DNA of 64,000 nucleotides from Herbaspirillum sp. meg3 (GCF_002257565.1 NZ_CP022736.1:3658001-3722000); one strand, 5' to 3'; shown: positions 41,935-51,421, numbered from the stretch's first letter. Notes: generated by a model from the sequence alone, not told the origin. Numbers and translations are program-made.

Positions 41935-42849
41935 CTATTCGTAGCCGTAGGCGCGTAAACCGGCTTCATTATCAGCCCAGCCGGATTTGACCTTGACCCA
42001 GATTTCGAGATAAACCGGACCGCCGAACAAGCGTTCCATGTCCAGACGCGCCTGCGTCGAGATTTCTTTCAGGCGCGCGCCCTTGTTGCCGATCACCATG
42101 GCTTTGTGCCCATCGCGCTCCACCAGAATGGCGGCGAAGACGCGGCGAAGATCACCTTCCTGTTCAAACTTTTCGATCAGAACGGTGCTGGTGTAAGGCA
42201 GTTCTTCACCGACAAAACGGAAGACTTTTTCGCGGACGATTTCCGACGCCAGGAATTTCTCGCTGCGGTCGGTGATGTCGTCTTCGCCAAACATCGGCGG
42301 ATTATTCGGCAACAGTTTGCGGATTTCTTCCTGCAGTTGATCCAGCTGGAAGCGTTGCTTGGCAGAGACCGGAACGACCGCTACAAAATTGTGCTGTGAA
42401 GCGACTTCCTGTGCGAACGGCATCAACACCGATTTGTCCTTGCTGCGGTCGGACTTGTTCATCACCAGAATGCACGGCACGTTGGCCGGCAGCAACGCCA
42501 TGACTTGCTTGTCGGCAGGACCGAAGGTACCGGCTTCGATCACATACAAAATCACATCAACCGCTGTCAGCGTTGTCGTAACCGTGCGGTTGAGCGTCTT
42601 GTTCAGGGCATTGCTGTGACGTGTCTGGAAACCCGGCGTGTCGATATAGACATACTGGGTGTTCTCGATCGTCTGGATGCCGGTGATGCGGTGGCGCGTG
42701 GTTTGCGCCTTGCGTGAAGTGATGCTGACTTTGGCGCCAACCAGCACATTCATCAATGTCGATTTGCCGACGTTCGGGCGACCGACAATGGCGATGTATC
42801 CGCATCGGTAATCGTTCGATGCGTCGGAAGGAGCTGTAGTGTCTGTCAT
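41935..42849 (-). CDS. era: GTPase Era
   Basis: 304 residues. G1 GRPNVGKSTLMN, G2 region TTRHRITG, G3 DTPGFQT, G4 NKSD and the C-terminal KH domain VIGNKGARLKEISTQARLDMERLFGGPVYLEIWVKVK are all present. It acts in 16S rRNA maturation and 30S assembly. The start overlaps the rnc stop by four bases, the usual rnc-era coupling. Confidence 0.97.
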   Translation of the reverse strand: MTDTTAPSDASNDYRCGYIAIVGRPNVGKSTLMNVLVGAKVSITSRKAQTTRHRITGIQTIENTQYVYIDTPGFQTRHSNALNKTLNRTVTTTLTAVDVILYVIEAGTFGPADKQVMALLPANVPCILVMNKSDRSKDKSVLMPFAQEVASQHNFVAVVPVSAKQRFQLDQLQEEIRKLLPNNPPMFGEDDITDRSEKFLASEIVREKVFRFVGEELPYTSTVLIEKFEQEGDLRRVFAAILVERDGHKAMVIGNKGARLKEISTQARLDMERLFGGPVYLEIWVKVKSGWADNEAGLRAYGYE

Positions 42850-43922
42850 GCGGTTTTACTTTGTGTAACGGGTGGTGCAGAGGCCACGGCCTCGCTTCGG
42901 TTTTCGTTCAGATCGGCGGCAGCCAGTTGCGCTTTGTTGTCGCCCCTGCTGTCACCTCTGTCGTTCTTTGCATCGAGCTTGTCACTCTTTGTTTCTGCTT
43001 TGCTGTCGGCTTTGTTGTCAGCTTTACCATCGGCCTTGCCATCAGCTTTGGCATCGCCTTTTGCTGCGTCGGACTTGGCCGTTTTGATGGAGACAGGCTT
43101 TTCCACCTTATTTTCCACTTTAGGCGCAGCCGGCTCCGCCAGCAATGGCAGTTCCTCGTTCGGAGCATCCGGCTGTATCGTCGCAATACCTGCCAGTTTA
43201 AGCTGCGTCGTCCGCGTACGCGGCTTGCGTGCCGAAGCCGGCGCCTTGACCAGCGCGGCCTGCACCGCTTCCAGAGCCAGTTTGGCTGCAGCCTGCTCGC
43301 CTGCGCGGCGGCTGCCACCGGTACCGAAAACCTGAATCTCCAGCTTGGGCACCAGGCATTCGATTTCGAATTCCTGGTTATGTGCCGCACCGTGCGTGGC
43401 AACCACGTTGTATTGCGGCAATGGAATTTTCTTCCCTTGCAGATATTCCTGCAGCAAGGTCTTCGCGTCTTTGCCCAATGTCTTGGGATCAACCGTATCG
43501 AGAATCGGGATATACAGCGAACGAATCACGTCGCGCGCAGCATTGAATCCGGCATCCAGAAAAATGGCGCCGAACAAGGCTTCCAGCGTGTCCGCCAGGA
43601 TAGAGGGACGACGGAATCCGCCGGACTTCAACTCCCCCTCGCCGAGCCGCAGAAACTGCGACAAATCAAGGCGTTGGGCGATTTCGTAAAGGGATTGCTG
43701 TTTGACCAGATTGGCGCGCAGGCGCGACAAATCGCCTTCGTCGATCTTGCTGTAGCGGTCAAACAAAAGAGAGGCAACGACGCAGTTAAGAATCGAGTCG
43801 CCAAGGAATTCCAGGCGTTCGTTATGCAAGCTGCTATGGCTACGATGTGTCAAGGCCTGCTGCAATAACGTAGCGTCCTTGAACGTGTGCCCCAGCCGAT
43901 TTTGCAATACTAATGGATCCAT
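42846..43922 (-). CDS. rnc: ribonuclease III with a long disordered C-terminal tail
   Basis: 358 residues; typical RNase III is 220-260. The endonuclease domain carries ERLEFLGDSILN near residue 35-46 and DTLEALFGAIFLD near 111-123; the double-stranded-RNA-binding domain ends about residue 225. A tail of about 134 residues follows, first Arg/Pro-rich, then repeats such as KADGKADGKADNKADSKAE. The tail is charged and low-complexity, so it is probably disordered. Processing of rRNA and mRNA should be normal. Confidence 0.95.
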   Translation of the reverse strand: MDPLVLQNRLGHTFKDATLLQQALTHRSHSSLHNERLEFLGDSILNCVVASLLFDRYSKIDEGDLSRLRANLVKQQSLYEIAQRLDLSQFLRLGEGELKSGGFRRPSILADTLEALFGAIFLDAGFNAARDVIRSLYIPILDTVDPKTLGKDAKTLLQEYLQGKKIPLPQYNVVATHGAAHNQEFEIECLVPKLEIQVFGTGGSRRAGEQAAAKLALEAVQAALVKAPASARKPRTRTTQLKLAGIATIQPDAPNEELPLLAEPAAPKVENKVEKPVSIKTAKSDAAKGDAKADGKADGKADNKADSKAETKSDKLDAKNDRGDSRGDNKAQLAAADLNENRSEAVASAPPVTQSKTA

Positions 43923-44145
43923 TTATTCATCCGTCGCTTAGAAGTCTGAACCCGGACGCGCCCGGCTGTTCGCCCGCGACGCATTCGATCGACCTCTCAG
44001 GCCACCCGGCCCGTTATCTGCAACCAACCACGGTATCGTTACCAGACACCATGATGGGCTGACAGTAGGATTTTCCTGGACTGGAGAAAATGCCTGAAAA
44101 AGGCTTCTTCTCCCTTGCTCCAAAAAGATGATGCCTGACAGAAAC
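43923..44145. other. rnc-lepB gap
   Basis: About 220 bp. Many betaproteobacteria have a DUF4845 gene between lepB and rnc; no such protein (short, one N-terminal helix) is readable here. The only minus-strand frame (43938-44162) lacks its sequence pattern. No clear terminator was seen. Confidence 0.5.
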
Positions 44146-45057
44146 TTAATGAAAACTGCCAATACGCTTCAAATTACCCAGATTCATCCAGACAAAGAAT
44201 GCTTTTCCGACAATGTTTTCATCCGGGACAAAGCCCCAATAACGGCTATCCAGGCTGTTGTCGCGGTTGTCGCCCATCATGAAGTACTGACCGGTCGGCA
44301 CCGTGCAGGCAAACCCTTCGGCGTTGTAAGAACACAGGTCTCTCATGGGATACTGATGCGGATCAGGCACAAAATTCGGAGCCCGCTCATCGGTCAGTAT
44401 GTTGTGCTCAACACCGGTCAGGATTTCTTGCCATTGCTTATAGTACGTCAGATTCCCATCATCCAGATAATCTGGCAATGGCTTGTAAGAAACTTCTTTA
44501 CCATTTACCGTTAGGCGCTTGTTTTTATAGACTATTTTATCACCTGGAACGCCTACAACACGCTTGATGTAGTCGACTGAGGTATCTTCAGGATACTTAA
44601 AGACCATGACATCGCCGCGCTGCGGATCATTCACATTGATGATTTTTTTGTTAATGATCGGCAAGCGAATACCGTAGGTATATTTGTTCACCAGAATCAG
44701 ATCACCGACCAGCAGCGTCGGCACCATTGAGCTCGACGGAATCTTGAACGGCTCATACAGAAACGACCGCAAGAAAAACACCAGCGCGATGACCGGGAAA
44801 AAACTTCCCGAGTATTCAATCCAGGTCGGCTGACGCAGCAAACTTGCTTCAAGTGCCGCACGTCCATTGGTATCGCTTTTGATGCCCTCGCCACTGAGCT
44901 TGGCGATACGTGCATCGAACTCTGCCAATGCTGCGTCTGCTTTGGCGCGACGCTGCTTGGACCAGAAGAACACGTCAAGAAACCAGATCACTCCGGTCAC
45001 GATCATCAGCACAAACAGAATCAGCGCGAAGTTACCTAAGAGGGACTGCAGGTTCAT
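44146..45057 (-). CDS. lepB: signal peptidase I
   Basis: 303 residues: two N-terminal membrane helices, a cytoplasmic basic stretch between, and the periplasmic S26 peptidase. Catalytic Ser is in FKIPSSSMVPTLLVGD, catalytic Lys in YIKRVVGVPGD, and box E in YFMMGDNRDNSLDSRYWG. It removes signal peptides from exported proteins. Its start overlaps the lepA stop by four bases, as in the usual lepA-lepB pair. Confidence 0.96.
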   Translation of the reverse strand: MNLQSLLGNFALILFVLMIVTGVIWFLDVFFWSKQRRAKADAALAEFDARIAKLSGEGIKSDTNGRAALEASLLRQPTWIEYSGSFFPVIALVFFLRSFLYEPFKIPSSSMVPTLLVGDLILVNKYTYGIRLPIINKKIINVNDPQRGDVMVFKYPEDTSVDYIKRVVGVPGDKIVYKNKRLTVNGKEVSYKPLPDYLDDGNLTYYKQWQEILTGVEHNILTDERAPNFVPDPHQYPMRDLCSYNAEGFACTVPTGQYFMMGDNRDNSLDSRYWGFVPDENIVGKAFFVWMNLGNLKRIGSFH

Positions 45058-46853
45058 TTTTCATCCACTTGTAAAATTGCCAGGAACGCTTCCTGCGGAA
45101 TCTCCACCGAGCCGACTTGCTTCATCCGCTTCTTGCCGGCTTTTTGCTTTTCGAGCAGCTTGCGCTTACGGCTGATGTCGCCGCCGTAGCACTTGGCCAG
45201 CACGTTCTTGCGCAAGGCCTTGACGTTTTCACGCGAGATGATGGTGGCGCCGATGGCGGCCTGAATCGCAACGTCGAACATCTGACGAGGGATCAGTTCA
45301 CGCATCTTGGCAGCCACTGCACGGCCGCGGAACTGGCTGTTGGCGCGGTGGACAATGATCGCCAGCGCATCAACCTTTTCGCTGTTGATCAGCATGTCGA
45401 CCTTGACCACATCAGCCGAACGGTATTCCTTGAACTCATAGTCCATCGACGCGTAACCGCGCGAGGTCGACTTCAGACGATCGAAGAAGTCGAGCACGAT
45501 TTCAGCCATCGGCATTTCGTAGGTCAATTGCACCTGCTTGCCGTGGTAGCTCATGTTGATCTGCACGCCGCGCTTTTGCGTACAGAGCGTGATGACCGAG
45601 CCGACGTATTCCTGCGGCATGTAGAGATTGACGGTGACGATAGGCTCGCGCACTTCTTCAATCCTGGACGGCTCCGGCATCTTCGACGGATTGTCGACCA
45701 TCAGGATGGTGCCTTCGCCATCGCGCATCACGACTTCATACACCACGGTCGGCGCCGTCGTGATCAGATCCATGTCGAATTCGCGTTCGAGACGTTCCTG
45801 CACGATTTCCATATGCAGCAACCCGAGAAAGCCGCAGCGGAAACCGAAGCCCAGCGCCTGCGAAACTTCCGGTTCGTATTGCAGCGCTGCGTCGTTGAGT
45901 TTGAGTTTTTCAAGCGAGTCACGCAAGGCGTCGTATTGATTCGCTTCCACCGGGAACAGACCGGCAAACACTTGCGGCTGAACTTCCTTGAAGCCCGGCA
46001 GCGGTTCGGCAGCCTTGTTCGCCGCCAGCGTGACGGTATCGCCGACCTTGGCTGCTTTCAATTCCTTGATACCGGCGATGATAAAGCCGACCTGGCCTGC
46101 CGAGAGCGAGTCGCGAGACTGTGACTTTGGCGTAAAGACGCCGATGCTTTCGGTCAGGTGGGTAGACTCTGTCGCCATCAGGAAAATCTTTTCCTTCGGA
46201 CGCAAGGTGCCATTGACGATGCGCACCAGCATGACCACGCCGACGTAATTATCGAACCAGGAATCGATGATCAGCGCTTGCAGAGGCGCATTGGGATCCC
46301 CCTTCGGCGGCGGCACTTTGGCAATCAATGCCTCGATAACGTCCTGCACGCCAAGACCCGTCTTGGCAGAGCACGGCGTCGCGTCGGAGGCGTCGATACC
46401 GATAACTTCTTCAATCTCGCTCTTGGCGTTGTCTGGATCGGCCGAGGGCAAATCGATCTTGTTCAGAACCGGCACAACTTCAACGCCCAGTTCCAGGGCG
46501 GTGTAGCAATTGGCAACCGTCTGGGCTTCCACACCTTGCGAGGCATCCACAACCAGCAGCGCACCCTCGCAGGCGGACAGCGAGCGGCTGACTTCATAGC
46601 TGAAGTCGACGTGACCAGGGGTATCAATCAGATTGAGATTGTAGATATTGCCGTCAAGCGCCTTGTACTGCAGCGCCGCGGTTTGCGCCTTGATCGTGAT
46701 GCCACGTTCGCGTTCGATGTCCATCGAGTCGAGCACCTGAGCTTCCATCTCGCGATTGGAGAGGCCGCCGCAGAGCTGGATGATGCGATCAGCAAGCGTG
46801 GATTTGCCGTGGTCAATGTGGGCAATGATCGAGAAATTACGGATATTGTTCAT
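45054..46853 (-). CDS. lepA: elongation factor 4 (LepA), ribosomal back-translocase
   Basis: 599 residues. G1 IAHIDHGKSTLADR, DTPGHVDFSYEV, NKIDLPSADP, then EF-G-like domains and the LepA-specific C-terminus VAAKMRELIPRQMFDVAIQAAIGATIISRENVKALRKNVLAKCYGGDISRK. The start at 46853 has no good ribosome binding site, and a terminator-like hairpin lies only 20 bases upstream. Confidence 0.97.
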   Translation of the reverse strand: MNNIRNFSIIAHIDHGKSTLADRIIQLCGGLSNREMEAQVLDSMDIERERGITIKAQTAALQYKALDGNIYNLNLIDTPGHVDFSYEVSRSLSACEGALLVVDASQGVEAQTVANCYTALELGVEVVPVLNKIDLPSADPDNAKSEIEEVIGIDASDATPCSAKTGLGVQDVIEALIAKVPPPKGDPNAPLQALIIDSWFDNYVGVVMLVRIVNGTLRPKEKIFLMATESTHLTESIGVFTPKSQSRDSLSAGQVGFIIAGIKELKAAKVGDTVTLAANKAAEPLPGFKEVQPQVFAGLFPVEANQYDALRDSLEKLKLNDAALQYEPEVSQALGFGFRCGFLGLLHMEIVQERLEREFDMDLITTAPTVVYEVVMRDGEGTILMVDNPSKMPEPSRIEEVREPIVTVNLYMPQEYVGSVITLCTQKRGVQINMSYHGKQVQLTYEMPMAEIVLDFFDRLKSTSRGYASMDYEFKEYRSADVVKVDMLINSEKVDALAIIVHRANSQFRGRAVAAKMRELIPRQMFDVAIQAAIGATIISRENVKALRKNVLAKCYGGDISRKRKLLEKQKAGKKRMKQVGSVEIPQEAFLAILQVDEK

Positions 46854-46875
46854 TAAATTGCGGAAAACGATGAAA

Positions 46876-46919
46876 AAAGGCGCTCCAGAGTGGGAGCGTC
46901 CCCCAAGTGAGCGCCTTTA
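46876..46919 (-). terminator. terminator or attenuator just upstream of lepA
   Basis: AAAGGCGCTC (46876-46885 read on plus) pairs with GAGCGCCTTT (46909-46918); within the loop GGGAGCGTCCC forms a second small stem. On the minus strand the stem is followed by TTTTTTCATCG, so it is a good intrinsic terminator located about 22 bases before the lepA ATG. Confidence 0.65.
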
Positions 46920-47118
46920 CAACAGCTTTTGTACAACCCAGCATTCTACCGGATTTCAGGGGCTAAAACCCGAATCGCCATTGACGAACCGTCATCAGCG
47001 CAGATTCTTTCCGTCATCAGGGCGTTGAAAAAGGCGTTTGCCGGAAATAGCTGATTTACAACTTGAATCGCCCGAGGAATGCGCGGGTTGCCAACGAGAT
47101 GCGAAATTCGACAAGCAA

Positions 47119-47382
47119 TTAATTTCCGTCAAGCAAAAACCGTTTTACTGCCGGCACATCGAGAAAGTAATGGCATAGCTGCACAGGCGACTGCCCCGCC
47201 TTCCTCCCAACTAATACGGGAACCAACTCGTCATAAAGCGCAACCAGCGCCTCATCCGCATCGACATCAATCATTTCAACGGTAAAGTCACAATCAGAGC
47301 GAAAAGCTTCCAGAGCATTCGCCATGTCTTCGCATAGATGGCAATACGACCGGGAATACACGATGAAGTGAGTGGTTGACAT
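47119..47382 (-). CDS. glutaredoxin-family thiol-disulphide protein
   Basis: 87 residues from ATG 47382 with GAGG upstream. MSTTHFIVYSRSYCHLCEDMANAL has the thioredoxin-fold CxxC as CHLC. The remaining sequence, with ELVPVLVGRKAGQSPVQLCHYFLD, fits the glutaredoxin-like DUF836 group. It lies between degQ and lepA, a common betaproteobacterial place. Redox partner unknown. Confidence 0.85.
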   Translation of the reverse strand: MSTTHFIVYSRSYCHLCEDMANALEAFRSDCDFTVEMIDVDADEALVALYDELVPVLVGRKAGQSPVQLCHYFLDVPAVKRFLLDGN

Positions 47383-47407
47383 CAAACGCCTCAATCTTCG
47401 ACAGATA

Positions 47408-47439
47408 AAAGGCTGCATGCCGTGAAGCATGCAGCCTTT
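47408..47439 (-). terminator. hairpin between degQ and the glutaredoxin gene
   Basis: AAAGGCTGCATGC (47408-47420), loop of 6, GCATGCAGCCTTT (47427-47439): 13-bp perfect arms. It is after the degQ stop and before the glutaredoxin start, so it likely ends the sigma-E operon. Confidence 0.8.
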
Positions 47440-47487
47440 ACAAACTACCAAACAAGCCTGAATCGGGCTTAATTGCCTTCAGTTACG

Positions 47488-48987
47488 TTAATTACCGCTA
47501 GTATTGGGGCGCAATGGAACAAACTGCGACGAATCACCGCGACGTACCAGCACAGCTGCACGCTTCTTGGGATCCAGCTTGGCAACCAAACCATTGAATT
47601 GCTTGGCATCCTTGATATCGATGTCGTTCAGACGCTGCACAACATCACCGGCACGCAAACCGGCTGCAGCAGCCACGCCGACAGCAGATTCAACCAGTAC
47701 GCCGTTTTCGACCTTCAGCTCTTTCTTTTGCGCATCGCTCAAATCACTGACGATCAAGCCCAGGGAGTTTGGCACAGCCTCTTGCTTGGGCTTCTTCTCT
47801 TCGACCTTGGCGGGCTTGTCTGCTTCGAGCTCCACGACAGTCAGGCTGACGTCGCGTGCGCTGCCTTTACGCCAGACGTTGACCGTCGCACGCGAACCTG
47901 GCTTGATGTTGCCGACCATGCGCGGCAGATCGCTCGGTTTTTCAATCGTGGCGCCGTTGAACTTGAGGATGATGTCCCCGGCTTCCAGACCGCCCTTATC
48001 AGCAGGACCGCCCGGCTCGACACGTTGCACCATCGCGCCTTGCGCCTTGGCCAAGCCCAGCGACTCTGCAACATCTTTTGTCACTTCGCCGATTTGCACA
48101 CCAATACGACCGCGCGTCACGCGCCCGCTTGCCTTCAACTGATCGGAAACCCGCAACGCCTCGTCAATCGGCACTGCGAAAGAGATGCCCATAAAGCCAC
48201 CGGAACGACTATAAATTTGCGAATTGATACCGATGACCTCACCCTTGAGATTGATCAACGGACCACCGGAATTACCGGGATTCACTGCTACGTCGGTTTG
48301 AATCAAGGGCAGATAGTCGCCTGTATCACGCGCCTTGGCAGAAATAATCCCTGCCGTCACGGTGTTTTCCAAACCAAACGGAGACCCGATCGCCAAGACC
48401 CATTCGCCTGCGCGGATCTTGTCCGAATCACCAATCACCAGACGCGGAAGGTTGGAACCATCAATCTTGAGCAACGCCACGTCTGTACGCGTATCCGAGC
48501 CAATGATCTTGGCCTTGAACTCGCGCTTATCGGTCAAGGTGACATACACTTCGCTCGCGCCCTCAACCACGTGCGAGTTGGTCATGATGTAACCGTCAGC
48601 CGAAATGATGAAACCGGACCCAACACCACGTGGCACTTCTTCCTGCTGTGCATTGCCGCCTTTACCCTTATTACGCGGCGCATTGGGCGTATTGGGTGTA
48701 TTCGGCTGCTGCTGACGAGGCATTGGTACGCCAAAAAAGCGGCGGAAAAACTCCTGCATTTCTTCGTCGTCAGCGCCCGCTTGAGGCTGGCCTGTTTTGA
48801 CGCGTTCCGTCGTACGAATATTAACGACACCCGGACCGGTGCGATCAACGATGTCTGCAAAATCAGGCAACCCTGCAACGGCCGGCGCGGCAACCGCAGC
48901 ACTCAAACCGAATAGCGACGGCGACAACGCGAGAACCGACGCACTCAGAAGCGACGACAACAGGACTTTCTTTGCGGGAATCATCAT
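47488..48987 (-). CDS. periplasmic serine protease/chaperone, Do family (DegQ/MucD)
   Basis: 499 residues: signal peptide, then the trypsin-like domain with catalytic His139 in MTNSHVV, Asp169 in TDVALLKID and Ser240 in NPGNSGGPL. Two PDZ domains follow, at about 290-380 and 405-490. An Asn/Pro-rich loop (QQPNTPNTPNAPRNKGKGG) precedes the catalytic part. It degrades misfolded envelope proteins. It follows rseB by 12 bp at the end of the sigma-E operon, as MucD does in Pseudomonas. Confidence 0.93.
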   Translation of the reverse strand: MMIPAKKVLLSSLLSASVLALSPSLFGLSAAVAAPAVAGLPDFADIVDRTGPGVVNIRTTERVKTGQPQAGADDEEMQEFFRRFFGVPMPRQQQPNTPNTPNAPRNKGKGGNAQQEEVPRGVGSGFIISADGYIMTNSHVVEGASEVYVTLTDKREFKAKIIGSDTRTDVALLKIDGSNLPRLVIGDSDKIRAGEWVLAIGSPFGLENTVTAGIISAKARDTGDYLPLIQTDVAVNPGNSGGPLINLKGEVIGINSQIYSRSGGFMGISFAVPIDEALRVSDQLKASGRVTRGRIGVQIGEVTKDVAESLGLAKAQGAMVQRVEPGGPADKGGLEAGDIILKFNGATIEKPSDLPRMVGNIKPGSRATVNVWRKGSARDVSLTVVELEADKPAKVEEKKPKQEAVPNSLGLIVSDLSDAQKKELKVENGVLVESAVGVAAAAGLRAGDVVQRLNDIDIKDAKQFNGLVAKLDPKKRAAVLVRRGDSSQFVPLRPNTSGN

Positions 48988-49000
48988 GTGGATTTTTGTA

Positions 49001-50026
49001 TTATTTGGATTTGAACTCTATTGAATTTGACACTTGTCGAATCGCTGCACCAGGAACCTCACCAACGACGGTCAGCCAATAGTCGCCTTGACGGCGGCCA
49101 ACAATGTTCATGGCGCCCTGTTGCATGGAGCCTTCAGTACGACTTTGCGAGCCAGGCTCGATGAATACCGAAATAGCCGCAAGGCCATCAGAAAATACGA
49201 TCTGCGACACTTCCCGCTGCGTGGTTACGCCATGCTGGGCAGCGGAAGCACCTGTATTTTGCGTATCGGAGATCAGGCGCTTCACTTCTTGAATCTTCTT
49301 GAATCCCGGTGGTGGCGTCACCGCCCAGCCAGAAAGATTGACCTGACTCATGACGGAGTTCTCAATATGCCAGCCACTTGTATTGGTGAAGGTCGGCTTC
49401 ACGCGGTTGTGATCGATGTTGCCGATTTCGATTTGCGTGAAGGAGATTTGCTCCACCACCTCATTCTTTCCATCAAAAGTCTGCGCGCGCAATAGCAGCC
49501 CGGTAGCCTTGTCCGCCCAGAGCTTGTAGCCATAACGCAGCTTGTCTTTTGGTTCGAGGATCACTGCCTGGCAGTCATGACCGGCAACGCGCCCGGTTTC
49601 GCCCATTTTGACGCTGTAGTAATCAACCAGATCGGTGGGATTTGCTGCAAGAATCGCCGGAAATACGTCGCGGGTAATGCGTTTTTCGATCAGAACCGTC
49701 TTCGCTTCCGGCACATAACAAGCGACATCATCATTGTTGCGAATGTATTCGCGTGGCTTGCCGTCGAGGACTTCCAGCTTTTCGATTTCATTCTTGCCGG
49801 ACAGAATGTGCGTGATACGCGACGTACGGATCTGATTGGACTGCTGATAAACGAAGGTACCGGAATAATTTAACCGCTGAGCAGCGGATTGTATCTTTTT
49901 AAGTAAGACCTGCGCGTCCTGATTGTTGCTCACTTTTGCCGGCAGTGCATTCTCCGCCCGAGCGGAGAATGCCATGAATGCCGAAAGGAAAAGAACGACC
50001 CGGAGCAAACCTTGTGTCTGCCGCAT
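49001..50026 (-). CDS. rseB: RseB/MucB-type sigma-E regulatory periplasmic protein
   Basis: 341 residues from the ATG at 50026; an upstream in-frame ATG at 50266 would overlap rseA. Signal peptide MRQTQGLLRVVLFLSAFMAFSARA, then LKKIQSAAQRLNYSGTFVYQQSNQIRTSRITH, the conserved MucB start. RseB guards RseA from cleavage until envelope stress or LPS signals release it. It starts 1 bp after the rseA stop. Confidence 0.93.
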   Translation of the reverse strand: MRQTQGLLRVVLFLSAFMAFSARAENALPAKVSNNQDAQVLLKKIQSAAQRLNYSGTFVYQQSNQIRTSRITHILSGKNEIEKLEVLDGKPREYIRNNDDVACYVPEAKTVLIEKRITRDVFPAILAANPTDLVDYYSVKMGETGRVAGHDCQAVILEPKDKLRYGYKLWADKATGLLLRAQTFDGKNEVVEQISFTQIEIGNIDHNRVKPTFTNTSGWHIENSVMSQVNLSGWAVTPPPGFKKIQEVKRLISDTQNTGASAAQHGVTTQREVSQIVFSDGLAAISVFIEPGSQSRTEGSMQQGAMNIVGRRQGDYWLTVVGEVPGAAIRQVSNSIEFKSK

Positions 50027-50027
50027 A

Positions 50028-50696
50028 TTATTTATCTGAGTCAATTGCAAAAGCCGCCGAACGGGCATATTGGACCGAACTGTACATGGAAGGCGAGAAA
50101 CGCTGGTGTGCCAGCAGATAATCGTCAATACGAGGATCACGAGCGACCTCGCCCTGCTGCGCCAAACTGCTGACTTGCGTAGCACTTTGAGGCACTGAAG
50201 TCGCGGCAACTGTCGTAATGCCAGACGGCGCCACGATTGCCGACGCCGCAGTGCCAGCCACCGCACCGTTATTAGCCATCGTCGCGGGTTGCTGCGGAGA
50301 CGTCACAAAAACAACCGCCACAACTGCTGCGGCAACTGCTGCACCAGGCATTGCAAAACGTCGTACAAAGCGCCTGCGCGTCGCCCCACCGTTTGCGGCA
50401 GCAGCAGGAACAATGATCTGCTCCGCTGCGACCGAATTCAACTGTGGGGCAATGTGCGGAGCAATGATTGCCGGCTCGGCATCAAGACGCGCGTGCATTT
50501 TCGCCGTAAATCCTTCACTGAGCGAAAACGCCATTTCATCGGAGCGCAGAACGTCGCCAATCTGATGATACAGATCCCATGTGATCTGCTCCTCAGGCTG
50601 ACGCAACACGGCTAATGCTACGTTGACGTGTGCGTCAACAAGCTCACCGTCGGCCAATGCCGAAATCTGTTCTCTGCTAATTTCTTTGGTATCCAT
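50028..50696 (-). CDS. rseA: anti-sigma-E factor RseA/MucA-like
   Basis: 222 residues. The cytoplasmic domain EQISALADGELVDAHVNVALAVL and TWDLYHQIGDVLRSDEMA is the RseA N-terminal sigma-binding fold. One membrane span lies near residues 115-135, and an Ala/Thr/Ser-rich periplasmic part follows. It holds RpoE inactive at the membrane. Order rpoE-rseA-rseB-degQ is classic. Confidence 0.92.
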   Translation of the reverse strand: MDTKEISREQISALADGELVDAHVNVALAVLRQPEEQITWDLYHQIGDVLRSDEMAFSLSEGFTAKMHARLDAEPAIIAPHIAPQLNSVAAEQIIVPAAAANGGATRRRFVRRFAMPGAAVAAAVVAVVFVTSPQQPATMANNGAVAGTAASAIVAPSGITTVAATSVPQSATQVSSLAQQGEVARDPRIDDYLLAHQRFSPSMYSSVQYARSAAFAIDSDK

Positions 50697-50818
50697 AAGT
50701 AGTCACCCGGCCACAAAATTCAGTTCCATCACCCACTCTTATTTTTATGTCGCTTACCTACAAAACTCTATACTGCGCATAACCCACTACACCTGCCTTT
50801 TGCATACAGCCATCGACG

Positions 50819-51421
50819 TTACCAGCGCTTGTCGATTGCAGTACCCAAGAGCGGCCTCAGTTTCTCCGCGATCGCCTCGCGTGCCCGGAAAATCCGGCTA
50901 CGCACGGTGCCAATCGGACATCCCATGGCATCAGCGATTTCGTCGTAACTCAAACCTTCAATTTCCCGCAGAGTGATTGCTGTTCGCAATTCCTCCGGCA
51001 ACGCCTCCATTGCTACGTTGACGGTCTGGGCAATTTGCTTGGTTGCCAGCATCGACTCAGGAGTATTGATGTCCCTTAGGTGCTCGCCATCGTCAAAAGT
51101 TTCAGCTTCTTCGGCATCAGCCTCGGTGGATGTCGGCGCCCGGCGGCCCATTGTCACCAGATAGTTTTTCGCCGTATTGATGCCAATACGATACAACCAG
51201 GTGTAGAACGCGGAATCACCGCGAAACTGAGGCAGCGCACGATAGGCTTTGATGAACGCCTCTTGCACGACATCCTCAGCCTCAGCCTGATCGCGTACTA
51301 AACGCGAAACGAGCCGCATCAGTTTCCGTTGATATTTGGCAACTAATAGCTCGAACGCCTTCTTATCGCCACGCTGTACACGCTCGACAAGCAGTTGATC
51401 AATTTCGCGTTCCGTCGTCAA
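50819..51421 (-). CDS. rpoE: RNA polymerase sigma-E factor
   Basis: 200 residues, ECF sigma factor. Region 2 is DVVQEAFIKAYRALPQFRGDSAFYTWLYRIGINTAKN; region 4 is LRTAITLREIEGLSYDEIADAMGCPIGTVRSRIFRAREAI. The start is taken as TTG at 51421 because AAGGA stands 8 bases upstream and TTEREIDQLLVERVQRGD then begins at the family position. The longer frame (TTG at 51457) adds 12 unlike residues. It controls the envelope-stress regulon including this operon. Confidence 0.93.
   Translation of the reverse strand: MTTEREIDQLLVERVQRGDKKAFELLVAKYQRKLMRLVSRLVRDQAEAEDVVQEAFIKAYRALPQFRGDSAFYTWLYRIGINTAKNYLVTMGRRAPTSTEADAEEAETFDDGEHLRDINTPESMLATKQIAQTVNVAMEALPEELRTAITLREIEGLSYDEIADAMGCPIGTVRSRIFRAREAIAEKLRPLLGTAIDKRW

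Noticed and set aside
43938..44162. 74-codon minus-strand frame between rnc and lepB as a DUF4845 gene
   Set aside because: It overlaps the lepB end, lacks the N-terminal hydrophobic pattern of DUF4845 and has no ribosome binding site.
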